Assembly (NCBI RefSeq): GCF_019457535.1
Contig: NZ_CP080417.1
Coordinates: 248,001 to 312,000, forward strand
Reading direction: 5' to 3'
Source: Shewanella halotolerans
GTDB lineage: Bacteria; Pseudomonadota; Gammaproteobacteria; Enterobacterales; Shewanellaceae
DNA: 64,000 nucleotides
In this document: positions 1 to 8,929 of the stretch, piece by piece
Layout: each line of letters begins with the position of its first letter
Numbering within the stretch: position 1 is the first letter of the stretch
Made by a program: the position numbers and the translations under genes
The notes under the pieces: generated by a model
Told to the model about the DNA's origin: nothing
Seen by the model: the letters and a program-made list of their open reading frames with translations, nothing else
Database searches by the model: none

Positions 1-1094
1 TTATCCAGAGCCGCTCGCAAGATTCGATCATCAAAGAGATCAAGGATATTCAAGACAAGGTGCCAGGATTCACCGGGGTGATCTCGGATCTCGGCGGCCC
101 GACTGCCAACATGTACCGCCTGGGCTGTACCTCGGTGAAGGCCGAGAGTACCTGTCGCCGACTCTCCTGTGTGTTCCCCTCAATCTGTGGCCACTTAGAT
201 ACCGACCATCAGGCGACGATCGATCTCTATCGCGCCGCTCGCGACGTGCCAGGCATCAAGAAGGTGCTTATCGCCTCGGGCGTGCGTTACGACCTGGCAA
301 CTGAAGACCCGCGCTATGTGAAGGAGCTGGCCAGTCACCATGTGGGCGGTTACCTGAAGATCGCCCCCGAGCATACCGAAGAGGGCCCGCTGAATAAGAT
401 GATGAAGCCGGGCATGGGCACCTATGACAAGTTCAAGGAGCTGTTCGACAAGTACTCTGCCGAGGCGGGCAAGAAGCAGTATCTGATCCCTTATTTCATC
501 TCGGCCCACCCGGGCACCACGGATGAGGATATGGTGAATTTGGCGCTCTGGCTCAAGGGCGAGAAGTTTAAGCTGGATCAGGTGCAGAACTTCTATCCGT
601 CGCCTATGGCTAATGCCACGACGATTTATCATACCGAGCTGAACTCGCTGAAAAACGTCAAGCACAGCAGTGAGACTGTTGAGGTACCTAAGGGCGGCCG
701 TCAGCGTAAGCTGCACAAGGCGCTGCTGCGTTATCACGACCCGGCCGGTTGGCCGATGATCCGTGAAGCCCTGATCAAGATGGGCAAGGAACATCTTATC
801 GGTGGCGGGGTGAACTGTCTGGTGCCGGCGGAGACCCGTCAGGAACGTCAGGGCCATCGAGCCAAGGCGACCAAGACGCCTGCGGGTAAGAAGGCGGTAA
901 CTCGTTTTAGCGCTAACCAGTTCGATGAGCGTAAGGGTAATGGTCAAGGCAATGCTCAAGGTAAGAGCCAAGGTAAGGGCGTCTCTGGCAAGGGAAGCAC
1001 GGGCAAAGGTGGCGCGGGCAAAGCAAGTGCAGGCAAGGCTGGCAAGCGTCCAATGAAGAATGCCTGGGGCACCACGCCTAAGCATCAACGCTAA
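1..1094 (+). CDS. ygiQ: YgiQ family radical SAM protein, 3' part
   Basis: This is the C-terminal part of a YgiQ-type radical SAM protein; the frame is open from the left edge, so the N-terminus and the radical SAM CxxxCxxC motif lie outside the window. The visible part carries segments I recognise from the family: GVISDLGGPTANMY, TCRRLSCV, IASGVRYD, HVGGYLKIAPEHTEEG, YFISAHPGT and FYPSP. The biochemical role of the family is not established. The last 70 or so residues form a low-complexity tail rich in Gly, Lys, Gln and Ser, typical of the variable basic C-terminus of these proteins. An intrinsic terminator follows directly. Confidence 0.93.
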   Translation, partial: IQSRSQDSIIKEIKDIQDKVPGFTGVISDLGGPTANMYRLGCTSVKAESTCRRLSCVFPSICGHLDTDHQATIDLYRAARDVPGIKKVLIASGVRYDLATEDPRYVKELASHHVGGYLKIAPEHTEEGPLNKMMKPGMGTYDKFKELFDKYSAEAGKKQYLIPYFISAHPGTTDEDMVNLALWLKGEKFKLDQVQNFYPSPMANATTIYHTELNSLKNVKHSSETVEVPKGGRQRKLHKALLRYHDPAGWPMIREALIKMGKEHLIGGGVNCLVPAETRQERQGHRAKATKTPAGKKAVTRFSANQFDERKGNGQGNAQGKSQGKGVSGKGSTGKGGAGKASAGKAGKRPMKNAWGTTPKHQR

Positions 1095-1116
1095 ACCATC
1101 GCTGGTCAAAACGATG

Positions 1117-1150
1117 AAAAAAGGGGAGTATCTAATGACTCCCCTTTTTT
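1117..1150 (+). terminator. Intrinsic terminator after ygiQ
   Basis: A stem of AAAAGGGGAGT pairing with ACTCCCCTTTT, loop near 1130-1137, ends in six T. It lies 23 bases after the ygiQ stop codon and just before the next gene's ribosome binding site. Confidence 0.85.
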
Positions 1151-1168
1151 ATTGCACAGGAGCTTCCA

Positions 1169-1528
1169 ATGAGTGACTCACATTGCGGCCAAAATGGTGA
1201 GGCTAAGATCGAAGGCTACAGTGACGACGGTTTTTGGCACAAGGTTAAGCAGTTTGCCAAGCAGGCCGGGCGCGAGGTGATCGACAACGCCCTGTGCCTC
1301 TATTACGCGGCTCAAAGGCCGGACACGCCCAAGTGGGCCAAGACGGTGATCTTCGGCGCCCTGGCTTATTTCATCACGCCGCTGGACGCCATACCGGATC
1401 TCACTCCCGTGGTGGGATTCTCAGATGATCTCGGCGCTTTGGCCGCGGCGCTGGCCATGGTCAGCATGTATATCGATGACAAGGTGAAGCAGCAGGCCGC
1501 TGCCAAGACCTCGGCTTGGTTCGACTGA
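1169..1528 (+). CDS. DUF1232 (YkvA-type) small membrane protein
   Basis: A 119-residue protein whose centre (about residues 50-90) matches the DUF1232/YkvA pattern: a helix after PKWAKTVIFGALAYF, then the signature TPLDAIPDLTPVVGFSDD, then a hydrophobic ALAAALAMVSMY helix. The function of the family is unknown; members are predicted to be membrane-associated. AGGAG at 1158-1162 sits 6 bases before the ATG. It follows the ygiQ terminator, so it probably has its own promoter. It ends 2 bases from the convergent isochorismatase gene. Confidence 0.8.
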   Translation: MSDSHCGQNGEAKIEGYSDDGFWHKVKQFAKQAGREVIDNALCLYYAAQRPDTPKWAKTVIFGALAYFITPLDAIPDLTPVVGFSDDLGALAAALAMVSMYIDDKVKQQAAAKTSAWFD

Positions 1529-1529
1529 G

Positions 1530-2480
1530 CTAGCCTGCCAGTTTGGCCTCGACTAACCACTGATCTAGGCTGACCGCCTTGGCGCCACCAAAGCTCAACG
1601 AGATGAGGTTCGCCGCCACCAGCTGCTCGCCGCTTAGATCCTGACTCTCCCAAGAGAGACTCGGGGCGGCAATGGCATCACTTATCACCTCGCACTCGAA
1701 GCCTGCCTTGACGGCGCTGCGACACAGAGTCTGCACACAGGCCTGGGCCATGGCGCCGACGACCACTAGCTTGTCTATGCCCAGCTCGATCAATGTCTGA
1801 GACAGAGCTGTGTCGATGAAGCTGTCCACATGATGCTTGATGATGACGGGTTCATTGCCCTTTGGCGCGACCATGTCGGCGATCTCCACGCCCTGGGTGC
1901 CTGCCTGGAAGAAGCTCGCCTCGGGATCCTTGAAGATATGCTGCACATGGATCACCGGCAGTTGATTGATGCGAAAATGATGGAGCAGCTTGGCCGCATT
2001 AGTCGCCGCCTGTTCGCAGTTATCCAGCGCGAAGCGGCCACCCTTAAAATAGTCGTTTTGCAAATCCACCAGCACCAGGGCGCTGCGCATCTGTGGCGCC
2101 AGGGGCTCGCTCAGCTGGGTCAGCACGCTGAAATCATCCTCTTCCAGATACCAGTGGCCGTCGTCGGCCAGGGTCCACAACTCCTTACTGATGAAACCGC
2201 TGGCGATGTTCATTCGCCAGTTGGCCGAGAGTATCGCCTGTTTGTCGCTGAGCACCTTGATCTCCACATTGCGATAGACCAGCTCACCCGGATTCTGCTG
2301 GGCAAAGCCGAGCCAGAATTGGCTGATCGCCTCTATGCCATCGAAACGGCCGAAGGGGGAGACCTGCATCTGCGCCCCAGGCAGATAGCGGGCGATGCAG
2401 TCGGCAAAGGCCTGACGGTTGAAATCGGCAATCCAGGCTTGGCTGGCTTGCATGACGGCTTGGCGGATAGATTGACTCAT
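1530..2480 (-). CDS. SnoaL-like/isochorismatase-like fusion hydrolase
   Basis: A 316-residue protein of two parts. Residues 1-120 or so look like an NTF2/SnoaL fold (IADFNRQAFADCIARYLPGA near the start, ELWTLADDGHWYLEEDDF near its end). From about residue 132 there is an isochorismatase-like cysteine hydrolase: ALVLVDLQNDYF supplies the catalytic Asp, VIIKHHVDSFIDT a candidate Lys, and VVVGAMAQACVQTLCRSA the nucleophilic Cys. Such enzymes hydrolyse amides or vinyl ethers; the substrate here is unknown. No signal peptide is seen, so it should be cytoplasmic. GAGGAG lies upstream of the ATG. It is divergent from a LysR gene, its likely regulator. Confidence 0.8.
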   Translation of the reverse strand: MSQSIRQAVMQASQAWIADFNRQAFADCIARYLPGAQMQVSPFGRFDGIEAISQFWLGFAQQNPGELVYRNVEIKVLSDKQAILSANWRMNIASGFISKELWTLADDGHWYLEEDDFSVLTQLSEPLAPQMRSALVLVDLQNDYFKGGRFALDNCEQAATNAAKLLHHFRINQLPVIHVQHIFKDPEASFFQAGTQGVEIADMVAPKGNEPVIIKHHVDSFIDTALSQTLIELGIDKLVVVGAMAQACVQTLCRSAVKAGFECEVISDAIAAPSLSWESQDLSGEQLVAANLISLSFGGAKAVSLDQWLVEAKLAG

Positions 2481-2504
2481 GTTGGCTCCTCGTTAGTCGT
2501 TGGA

Positions 2505-2523
2505 ACTAGTTGTTAGGACTAGT
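2505..2523. promoter_or_regulatory. Repeated ACTAGT, possible LysR operator
   Basis: Two copies of the palindromic hexamer ACTAGT (2505-2510 and 2518-2523) lie 7 bases apart in the 113-base region between the divergent isochorismatase and LysR genes. That is where a LysR protein controlling both would bind. The assignment rests on position and symmetry only. Confidence 0.3.
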
Positions 2524-2593
2524 CGCTTGAATCTGTTGAGGCGCCAGTCTATTGTTATTTTTAATTGTGATATTTAGGTCTTGGTTGATAAGA

Positions 2594-3502
2594 ATGTTCA
2601 GAAAAAACGAACAAAAGCGGCTGGCATATCAGATGCTGGTATTCGATGAGGTAGTCAATCAGGGCTCCTTCACCGCCGCGGCGGAGGCGCTTGGCCATAC
2701 CAAGTCGGCGGTGAGCCAGTATGTGAGCCAGCTGGAGCAAGATCTCGGCATCAAGCTGCTGACCCGCAGTACCCGCCAGCTGCATCTCACCACTCAAGGG
2801 GAGGCGATGGCTCAGCGCAGTCGTCAGCTGTGGCGCTTGCTGACCGAAACCCTGGAGGCGGCCCATGACCAGCAGGCGGTGCCCGGTGGGCGAATGGCGA
2901 TCACCGCGCCCCTGGCCTTCGAGGCGCCGCTGCTCACCCCCATCATTGCCGAACTCTGCGGCGAGTTTCCGCAGCTGCTGCCAGAGATGCATTATGACGA
3001 TGCCCGGTTGGATATCTTGCAGCACAACCTGGACATGGCGATCTCTGTCGGGCCGCAGAAAGACAGCGGCTATCATGCTATTCCTATCGGCCGACTCGAC
3101 AGCGTCCTGGTGGCAGCCCCTGGTTATATCAACCGCAGCGTCGCCATCACGGCGGAGAGTCTGCGGGGCCACAGCTTGATAGTCCTCCCCTGGCAGCGGC
3201 CTCTGGTACTGCAAGGCCCTAGTGGTCTGGCCTTCGAGGCGGCTAAGGAGATCAAGGTCAACACCTCCATTAGCGCCATCAACAGCGCCATTGCAGGTGT
3301 CGGCATTGCCCTGGTGCCTTCTATCTTTATCGAGGCTGAGCTGGCTCAGGGCAAGCTGCAGCGGGTGCTACCCGAGCACAGCGGTCCGTCGCGAGAGGTA
3401 TTTGCCATTCACGCCTATCAGCAGCAGTTACCCCTGGCGTTGCGTTTAGTAGTGGAGAGGTTGAAAGAGGCCTTCAGGCAGAAGGCCCCTGTGAGTGGTT
3501 AG
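2594..3502 (+). CDS. LysR-family transcriptional regulator
   Basis: A 302-residue LysR-type regulator. The N-terminal winged helix-turn-helix is clear (MLVFDEVVNQGSFTAAAEAL, then KSAVSQYVSQLEQDLGIKLL and RSTRQLHLTTQGE). The rest is the effector-binding domain. The ATG at 2594 starts the protein at MFRKNEQKR; an upstream in-frame start at 2552 would add 14 hydrophobic residues that are not part of the family. It is divergent from the isochorismatase-like gene, the usual arrangement for a LysR regulator and its target. Confidence 0.87.
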   Translation: MFRKNEQKRLAYQMLVFDEVVNQGSFTAAAEALGHTKSAVSQYVSQLEQDLGIKLLTRSTRQLHLTTQGEAMAQRSRQLWRLLTETLEAAHDQQAVPGGRMAITAPLAFEAPLLTPIIAELCGEFPQLLPEMHYDDARLDILQHNLDMAISVGPQKDSGYHAIPIGRLDSVLVAAPGYINRSVAITAESLRGHSLIVLPWQRPLVLQGPSGLAFEAAKEIKVNTSISAINSAIAGVGIALVPSIFIEAELAQGKLQRVLPEHSGPSREVFAIHAYQQQLPLALRLVVERLKEAFRQKAPVSG

Positions 3503-3512
3503 TACTTTAGAC

Positions 3513-5414
3513 TTAGTCGAGTTTGAACTGTCCAACTATCTGTTCCAGCTGCTGATTGGCGGTGGCCAGGTTAACGGTTTCGTTGCGGCTCGACTCGCCG
3601 CTGCGAGCCAGTTCGTTGGCCATGTCGCAGATGGCGCTCATGTTGCGGGTGATCTCGGCCGAGACAGAGCTTTGCTCTTCGGCGGCGGTGGCGATCTGGG
3701 TGTTCAGATCGTTGATCTGATTAACCGAACTGCCGATGGCGTCGAGATCCGTGGCGACTCTCTCTGTGGTGCTGGCGGTTTCCAGACAAGTCTGCTTGGT
3801 GACCTCCATCGAGTGGATCGCGCTGTTAGAGGCGTCTCTGAGATTGCTTAGTGTCTCCTCAATTTCCGCCGTGCTGTCCTGGGTGCGCGCGGCAAGGGCC
3901 CGCACCTCGTCGGCCACCACGGCAAATCCCCGTCCCTGCTCGCCGGCTCGAGCGGCCTCGATGGCGGCGTTGAGGGCCAGTAGGTTGGTTTGGTCGGCGA
4001 TGTCACCAATCACCTTGAGCACCTGGGTGATATTGATGGTGTCGCGGTCGATCTGGCCTATCTTGTCGGCGGTATGTTCCACCTCCCTAACCAGGCGGTT
4101 GACTGTCTCTGTGGCCTGGGCCACTACCTGCTTCGATGCCAGCGCCTGTTCGTTGGTGAGTTGGGTAAAGGAGGCGGTCTCGCTGCCATTTTGGGCGACG
4201 TCGTTGGCGGTGGCGCTCATCTCTTCCACTGCGGCGACGATCTGCTCTGTCTCTTTGGTGTGAGCTGAGAGGATGTGGCGATTGGTCTCTGTCTCCCCAT
4301 TGAGTCGCTCGACACTGCCTGAGATATGGGCCGAGGCCTGTAGCACCTCGCGCATCATGGCCTGCAGGTTGGCGATAAACTGATTGATCCCCGTGGAGAT
4401 CTGCCCCAGATCGTCCTCGCTATGTATCTCGAGTCGTTTGGTGAGATCGCCGTTGCCCTTAGACAGTTCGGTAACCATGGCCTTGAGCGACAAGATAGGG
4501 CGATAGAGGAGGTACAGGACCCCAAGCAAGATGCTGATGGCGCACAGCAACATGACGGCGGAAGAGACGAGGGCGCTGGTAAGGGCCTTATCGACCACGG
4601 CATAGGCGTTCGACTTATCCAGGCCAATGAAGAGGAACCACTGCTTGCCATTAACCAGGGGAATGGCTTTCGAGAAGCCCAGCTTATCGACGCCGTCGAT
4701 GCGATATTCCTGCATCACCTCATCGCTGCCGATGATCTTCTGTTGCACCTGAGGTAGGCCGAAGTCGCTGAAGCGGCTGCCACTGACCAGGGTGGGGGAC
4801 TCTGACGCCAATACCTTGCCGGTTTGATCTGTGATGAGGGCGACCGCCCCAGGATAATCTATGGCGCTGACAACATCATGAAGATAGGTGAGTTCTATAT
4901 CACCCAGCACCACACCGTCGCCCAGATTCTTCAGGATGGAGATCACCTTGTGGCCCGTACCGTCGTCTATGTAGATGTCGGTGACGTCCAGCTGAGTTGT
5001 GGCCTTACCCTGCTGATACCAGGGGCGGGTTCTGGGATCGTACTTGCCGGGGATCGCCCTGCCGTTGAGCCATTTGTCGCCGGTTTCGGTGGAGTAGGCG
5101 CTGCCGTCATCGAAGCCGAAATAGATGCGGGCGACCCCGGAGAGGTCTGTGGCGAGACGCGCGGTGTTGACATAGTTGTTCTGGTAACTCCCCAGACGGT
5201 AGTGCTGGGCCAGTTCATCCATGGCCTGGGCCTTGGCGCCAAACCAGGTGGCAACCTTGGCCGACTCGTTACGGGTGACGCCGGTGAGTTTGTCGTTAAC
5301 CCTGGCGATGGTGGCCTCTTTAATCTGGACGTAGGAGAGCCAGTTCGAGATCAACAGACAGAGGGCGACTAAGGTGACCATGGAGGCCACGAGTGATTTC
5401 TTGAATCCCATCAA
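3513..5414 (-). CDS. Methyl-accepting chemotaxis protein, dCache sensor
   Basis: A 633-residue chemoreceptor. A first membrane helix (about residues 5-27) is followed by a large periplasmic dCache-type domain (about 35-270, with KYDPRTRPWYQQ and DIYIDDGTGHKVISI typical of that fold). A second membrane helix lies near 285-310, a HAMP domain near 310-358, and a long cytoplasmic signalling coiled coil follows. The conserved hairpin tip AIEAARAGEQGRGFAVVADE starts at residue 484. No CheR-tethering pentapeptide is present. dCache domains bind small ligands such as amino or organic acids. It is co-oriented with the porin and molybdoenzyme cluster upstream, so it may sense the same substrate; that is an inference. 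Confidence 0.92.
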   Translation of the reverse strand: MMGFKKSLVASMVTLVALCLLISNWLSYVQIKEATIARVNDKLTGVTRNESAKVATWFGAKAQAMDELAQHYRLGSYQNNYVNTARLATDLSGVARIYFGFDDGSAYSTETGDKWLNGRAIPGKYDPRTRPWYQQGKATTQLDVTDIYIDDGTGHKVISILKNLGDGVVLGDIELTYLHDVVSAIDYPGAVALITDQTGKVLASESPTLVSGSRFSDFGLPQVQQKIIGSDEVMQEYRIDGVDKLGFSKAIPLVNGKQWFLFIGLDKSNAYAVVDKALTSALVSSAVMLLCAISILLGVLYLLYRPILSLKAMVTELSKGNGDLTKRLEIHSEDDLGQISTGINQFIANLQAMMREVLQASAHISGSVERLNGETETNRHILSAHTKETEQIVAAVEEMSATANDVAQNGSETASFTQLTNEQALASKQVVAQATETVNRLVREVEHTADKIGQIDRDTINITQVLKVIGDIADQTNLLALNAAIEAARAGEQGRGFAVVADEVRALAARTQDSTAEIEETLSNLRDASNSAIHSMEVTKQTCLETASTTERVATDLDAIGSSVNQINDLNTQIATAAEEQSSVSAEITRNMSAICDMANELARSGESSRNETVNLATANQQLEQIVGQFKLD

Positions 5415-5439
5415 TTACTAACTCCATGAGGTGTGGAAT

Positions 5440-5465
5440 AGAAGAGGCCAGAGATGGCCTCTTCT
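5440..5465 (-). terminator. Stem-loop between porin and chemoreceptor genes
   Basis: A perfect 11-bp stem (AGAAGAGGCCA with TGGCCTCTTCT) closes a 4-base loop in the 72-base gap downstream of the porin. There is no good U-run on the minus strand. It may attenuate read-through into the chemoreceptor gene or protect the porin mRNA end. Confidence 0.5.
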
Positions 5466-5486
5466 GGAGGGAGCCTGGTCGGGAGG

Positions 5487-6575
5487 TTAGTCTTTCCAGT
5501 TTAAGTTGAAGTCATAGCGGAAGCCGACGGTAACGGCGCGATCGTCGTTTAGGTTGTCGTAGTTCTTATCCAGGTACTCCAGGTGTACGCGCACGTTGGC
5601 CAGCGGGTTCCATTCCAGGGTGGTGTTAAAGCCGTCATAGTCCATAGAGCTGATATCCTCGATACCGTCTTTAAACTGGAAGTAGCCCAGCTTGATCTTG
5701 TACTCGTTGCTCAGTGGATAGGCTAGGGCGGTATCTAAGGTGCTGCCGCTGCGATCGCCATGTTGCACCTGATTATCGAAGTTGTATTGCTTGTCCTGGT
5801 AGCTTGCCGCCAGGTAGAGGCCGTTATCGAAGGTATAGGCCACCACACCGCCCAGGGTCTGGTTGTCGCCGTTTACCTGGCCGTTCTCCAAACTGTCTTG
5901 AGTGACATAGCCCAGACCCAGATGCAGGGCTCCGACATCGTAACCTACGCCTATGTTGACGAAATCCGCGCCTGTGTCGCCCTTATCGCCGTCAAACTGG
6001 GCGCCGGCCATCCAGGTGAAGCCGCCAGTCACCAGCTTGTAGGTCACGAAGTTGTCGACGAAGAAGGGACTTTCATGGTCGTAGGCGTAAGGGCTGTTGC
6101 CGTGGTTGAAGATATCCACGTATTCGGCGATCAGGCTGTATTGGGCCGGACGTTGTTTACCTATGCCCACCTGGCCGTAGGGGGATGCGATGGCCACATA
6201 GGCCTGTCTCGCCTTGCCGAAGTTGCCAGAGTTGGCGATATCGACGCTCCATTCCCCTTGGGCGATGGCGCGCCAGCCGTCGGCAAACTCAGTGCTGGCC
6301 TTGATGCCGACGCGAGAGAGGGCGTCTCTCACATCCCAGGTTTCATCCGTGCTGTCGTCGAGGTAGCTGAGTGTCGGACGGATAGAGCCGTAGAGGCTGA
6401 CTTCGCTATTCTTGAACTGTGACGGCGCAGCCTGAGCCTCTAGTTGGGCAATGCGCTGGTTGAGTGCCTCGACCTGTTCACTCAGGGGCTGCTCGGCGGC
6501 ATAACCCTGAGTAGAAGCGAGTGCCATTGCGGCGGCGATCATTGAGGTGCGAAAAATAATCTTATGGTTTTTCAT
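5487..6575 (-). CDS. Gram-negative outer-membrane porin
   Basis: A 362-residue general porin. The signal peptide ends near AMALASTQGYAAEQ. A short coiled coil follows (LSEQVEALNQRIAQLEAQ), as in trimeric porins with an N-terminal helix. Next come alternating amphipathic beta strands starting at SEVSLYGSIRPTLSYL and ending in VTVGFRYDFNLNWKD. Motifs such as RQAYVAIASPYGQVGIGKQ are typical of Porin_4-type proteins. The upstream co-oriented genes encode a periplasm-facing molybdoenzyme, so the porin could admit its substrate; that is an inference from position. Ions or solutes carried are unknown. Confidence 0.88.
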   Translation of the reverse strand: MKNHKIIFRTSMIAAAMALASTQGYAAEQPLSEQVEALNQRIAQLEAQAAPSQFKNSEVSLYGSIRPTLSYLDDSTDETWDVRDALSRVGIKASTEFADGWRAIAQGEWSVDIANSGNFGKARQAYVAIASPYGQVGIGKQRPAQYSLIAEYVDIFNHGNSPYAYDHESPFFVDNFVTYKLVTGGFTWMAGAQFDGDKGDTGADFVNIGVGYDVGALHLGLGYVTQDSLENGQVNGDNQTLGGVVAYTFDNGLYLAASYQDKQYNFDNQVQHGDRSGSTLDTALAYPLSNEYKIKLGYFQFKDGIEDISSMDYDGFNTTLEWNPLANVRVHLEYLDKNYDNLNDDRAVTVGFRYDFNLNWKD

Positions 6576-6680
6576 GGCTTTCTGCCTTCAATTGGTTTTC
6601 TTAGGCATGCGAGTCTCCCTCCTGCCATCTTGTCGATGGAGGATAGGGGCGCCGCAGGCGTTTAAAAAAAGGGAGTTAAT

Positions 6681-6706
6681 AGGCCCATGACATCTGCCAT
6701 GGGCCT
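6681..6706 (-). terminator. Stem-loop after the molybdoenzyme operon
   Basis: AGGCCCATG pairs perfectly with CATGGGCCT around an 8-base loop, just beyond the stop of the cytochrome b gene on the minus strand. A T-rich stretch (complement of the A-run at 6664-6670) follows only after a gap, so termination efficiency is uncertain. Confidence 0.55.
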
Positions 6707-6714
6707 GGTTTTGG

Positions 6715-7695
6715 TTAAACCTTGCCAGCCTTTTTCAGGTCGGCGAACCAGAGGTTGTGATGCTGTTTGGCCCAGTTTTCGTCACAGTAGCCAGAGGTCA
6801 TGTTTGACATGCCGCCTTCGGACATCACGGTCGCCATGAAGATATGCACCACAGAGAAGGCGCTGATGATGACGGTTGAGGCAATATGCAATACCAGCAT
6901 CAGATTGGCCGTGTTCTTGGTGACGCCATAGGTCTCGGGGAACATCATCGCTAGGCCAGAGACCACCATGATACCGCCGAACAGGGCGAATACCCAGAAC
7001 CATAGCTTCTCACCCGCGTTGGCAAAGCCCGCATCGGGGTGCTGCTTCTTGCCGAAGTTGATGTAGCCGCCCAGTACGGCAAACCATTTCAGGTCATAGC
7101 TTGCGGGGAACTGCTTAGGCGCCCACATCAGGACCATCAGCACATAGCCGAGGATGAAGGGGAAGGCCATCAACTCATGCAGACTGCTGGATAGACCCAC
7201 CAGGGCCGACCAGGAACCGGCGTTCATGCCAGGCTCAAAGTAGAAGCGGCCGCCGCCTAGTACTAAACCAGTAAGGATCAGCAGGATGCAAGGGATGGCA
7301 CCCAGCCAGTGCACACTGACGCTAAGGCCCGACCAACGCTTGATCAGCTTACCCGAGAAGCCATGGTCCAGCTTAGAGACGCCGTTCACCACCACGAATA
7401 GGATGAAGAGGGCGGTTACGCCAAACAAGCTGGCAAACAGGGCGAAGGCGATGGTATCGGTCGCGCCCAGGTAGCTCAGCAGCGACTCGTCGGCCTGCTG
7501 TGGAATCGACGCCGGCATCAGCAGCTCAGGCTGGGTCGGCAGGCCGCGGATCTCAGGAATATCACCAGAGATGGCGTGCTCCTGAATGGTTTGCCACTGC
7601 TGCGGCTGCAGGGTGGCGGTCTCTTCGGCCAGTGCATAACTGGATGCAAACAGACCGAGCACAATAAGGCTTAACCATCTTATTGCTTTACTCAT
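6715..7695 (-). CDS. Formate dehydrogenase-type cytochrome b556 (gamma) subunit
   Basis: A 326-residue membrane protein with an N-terminal signal-like segment, a hydrophilic linker, and four to five membrane helices. It matches the FdnI/FdoI family: SVHWLGAIPCILLILTGLVL, HELMAFPFILGYVLMVLMW, NAGEKLWFWVFALFGGIMVVSG and the closing VVHIFMATVMSEGG with NWAKQHHNLW. The His residues in these helices are the likely haem b ligands. Its family role is to pass electrons between the quinone pool and an Fe-S subunit. It is the last gene of the operon (catalytic, Fe-S, chaperone, cytochrome b), although the catalytic subunit is not a formate dehydrogenase. Confidence 0.85.
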   Translation of the reverse strand: MSKAIRWLSLIVLGLFASSYALAEETATLQPQQWQTIQEHAISGDIPEIRGLPTQPELLMPASIPQQADESLLSYLGATDTIAFALFASLFGVTALFILFVVVNGVSKLDHGFSGKLIKRWSGLSVSVHWLGAIPCILLILTGLVLGGGRFYFEPGMNAGSWSALVGLSSSLHELMAFPFILGYVLMVLMWAPKQFPASYDLKWFAVLGGYINFGKKQHPDAGFANAGEKLWFWVFALFGGIMVVSGLAMMFPETYGVTKNTANLMLVLHIASTVIISAFSVVHIFMATVMSEGGMSNMTSGYCDENWAKQHHNLWFADLKKAGKV

Positions 7696-7759
7696 TGAAA
7701 ACTCCTTGCGACATCGCTTGTCGCGTTGGAATCTGCCTGTCGCCAGGCAGATTCGTCGA

Positions 7760-8374
7760 TCATTCGGCGCCGTCTAGGCTGGGCGCCGCTTGAAGTTGTT
7801 GATTGATAAACTGCAGTAGCTCGTGAGCCAACAGCGGCCAGAAAGGCTGTTTCGCATGTTTGGCAATGCCCTCGCAGAAGGGGGTTATCCAACGCCCAAG
7901 ATGGGTTTGGAGAAACTCCGCCGCGAGTTCATTGAGCGCCTCAACATGCTCGCTGTTTTCCAGCGCTTGTTGCTCGGCGGCCATGGCGTGCAGGCAATAG
8001 AGGAACTCGAGTTCGTTACCGATAAAGTCGGCCGGCTCGTTGAAGCTATCGTCGATGACCAGACCAATTTGTTGGTAGAACTCGGCCACCCTGACGGTTT
8101 CCTCGGTGAAGATCTGATGATTGCCACTGAGGTAAACCGATTCATAGGGGGCGACTAACAGCTTGTATGGCCCGATACACATGCGATTAAAATCAAACTC
8201 CAATTCGGATGCGTCGTCACTGAACTTGCGTGCCTCTATGAGTAGCGGGCTGTCTGGCGACTCCTGCTCCAGGTAGGCGATTAAGCCTGCGAGAGCCTGA
8301 GTATCCGAGGGCGCGAACATCATAGATTTGAAGGCATGGTAAGCCATTGCCGTTGGGCCATATTCTGCTGTCAT
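7760..8374 (-). CDS. TorD/DmsD-like molybdoenzyme chaperone
   Basis: A 204-residue all-helical cytoplasmic protein of the TorD/NarJ type. The features used are a helical N-terminal half, YESVYLSGNHQIFTEETVRVAEFYQQIGL in the middle (compare the usual Y..LF.......RS...FY...G), then PADFIGNELEFLYCLHAM, close to the family motif PDH(I/L)..EL.FM..L. Such chaperones bind the Tat signal of a molybdoenzyme and hold it until cofactor insertion. The ATG overlaps the stop of the Fe-S subunit gene by one base (TAATG), suggesting translational coupling. The probable client is the Tat-exported catalytic subunit two genes upstream. Confidence 0.8.
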   Translation of the reverse strand: MTAEYGPTAMAYHAFKSMMFAPSDTQALAGLIAYLEQESPDSPLLIEARKFSDDASELEFDFNRMCIGPYKLLVAPYESVYLSGNHQIFTEETVRVAEFYQQIGLVIDDSFNEPADFIGNELEFLYCLHAMAAEQQALENSEHVEALNELAAEFLQTHLGRWITPFCEGIAKHAKQPFWPLLAHELLQFINQQLQAAPSLDGAE

Positions 8375-8919
8375 TATGCGCGTTCCTTAATGATCACTAG
8401 GTTAGGTTTGGTGATGCAATCGCCGTAGCCTATGCCTTGTTTGCTTGCCGATGGACGCTTGAGCACTTCTTGCAGATTGCCGACATCCAGGCACTCTACC
8501 GGGCAGCCACTCACGCACGCGGGTTTCATGCCGCGGTCCAGCAGTTCCACACACATGTTGCACTTGTCTGCCTTGCCGTCGTCCTCGCGGATACTGACGG
8601 CCGCGTAAGGACAGGCGCTGGCACACAGGCCACAACCCGTGCATTTCTCACGGTCCAGCACCACGATACCGTCATCGCGCACATGGTAGGCTTTCGCCGG
8701 ACAGACCATGAGACAGGCTGGGTTTTCGCAGTGCATACAGGCGTGGGACAACCAGACATCGATAGCGCCATCGTCACGCTTCACTTCATAGCGATCGACT
8801 TTACGGAATCTATGGTTCTCGGGCAGTTCATTGTGGATCTGGCAGGCAACGGTACAGGCACCGCAACCGACACAGTTTTCTTGTCTGAACACAAAGCCCA
8901 CTTTCTTATTTAACGACAT
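8374..8919 (-). CDS. DmsB/PsrB-type four-cluster ferredoxin subunit
   Basis: A 181-residue Fe-S protein with 16 cysteines arranged for four [4Fe-4S] clusters: CVGCGACTVAC, CMHCENPACLMVCP, CTGCGLCASACP and a final CNMC with CVSGCPVEC. This is the DmsB/PsrB/NrfC-type electron-transfer subunit of DMSO-reductase-family complexes. It has no signal peptide, so it probably crosses the membrane bound to its Tat-exported catalytic partner. It lies 10 bases after the catalytic gene and overlaps the chaperone gene by one base. It should carry electrons between the cytochrome b subunit and the catalytic subunit. Confidence 0.92.
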   Translation of the reverse strand: MSLNKKVGFVFRQENCVGCGACTVACQIHNELPENHRFRKVDRYEVKRDDGAIDVWLSHACMHCENPACLMVCPAKAYHVRDDGIVVLDREKCTGCGLCASACPYAAVSIREDDGKADKCNMCVELLDRGMKPACVSGCPVECLDVGNLQEVLKRPSASKQGIGYGDCITKPNLVIIKERA

Positions 8920-8929
8920 CGTTTACTCC

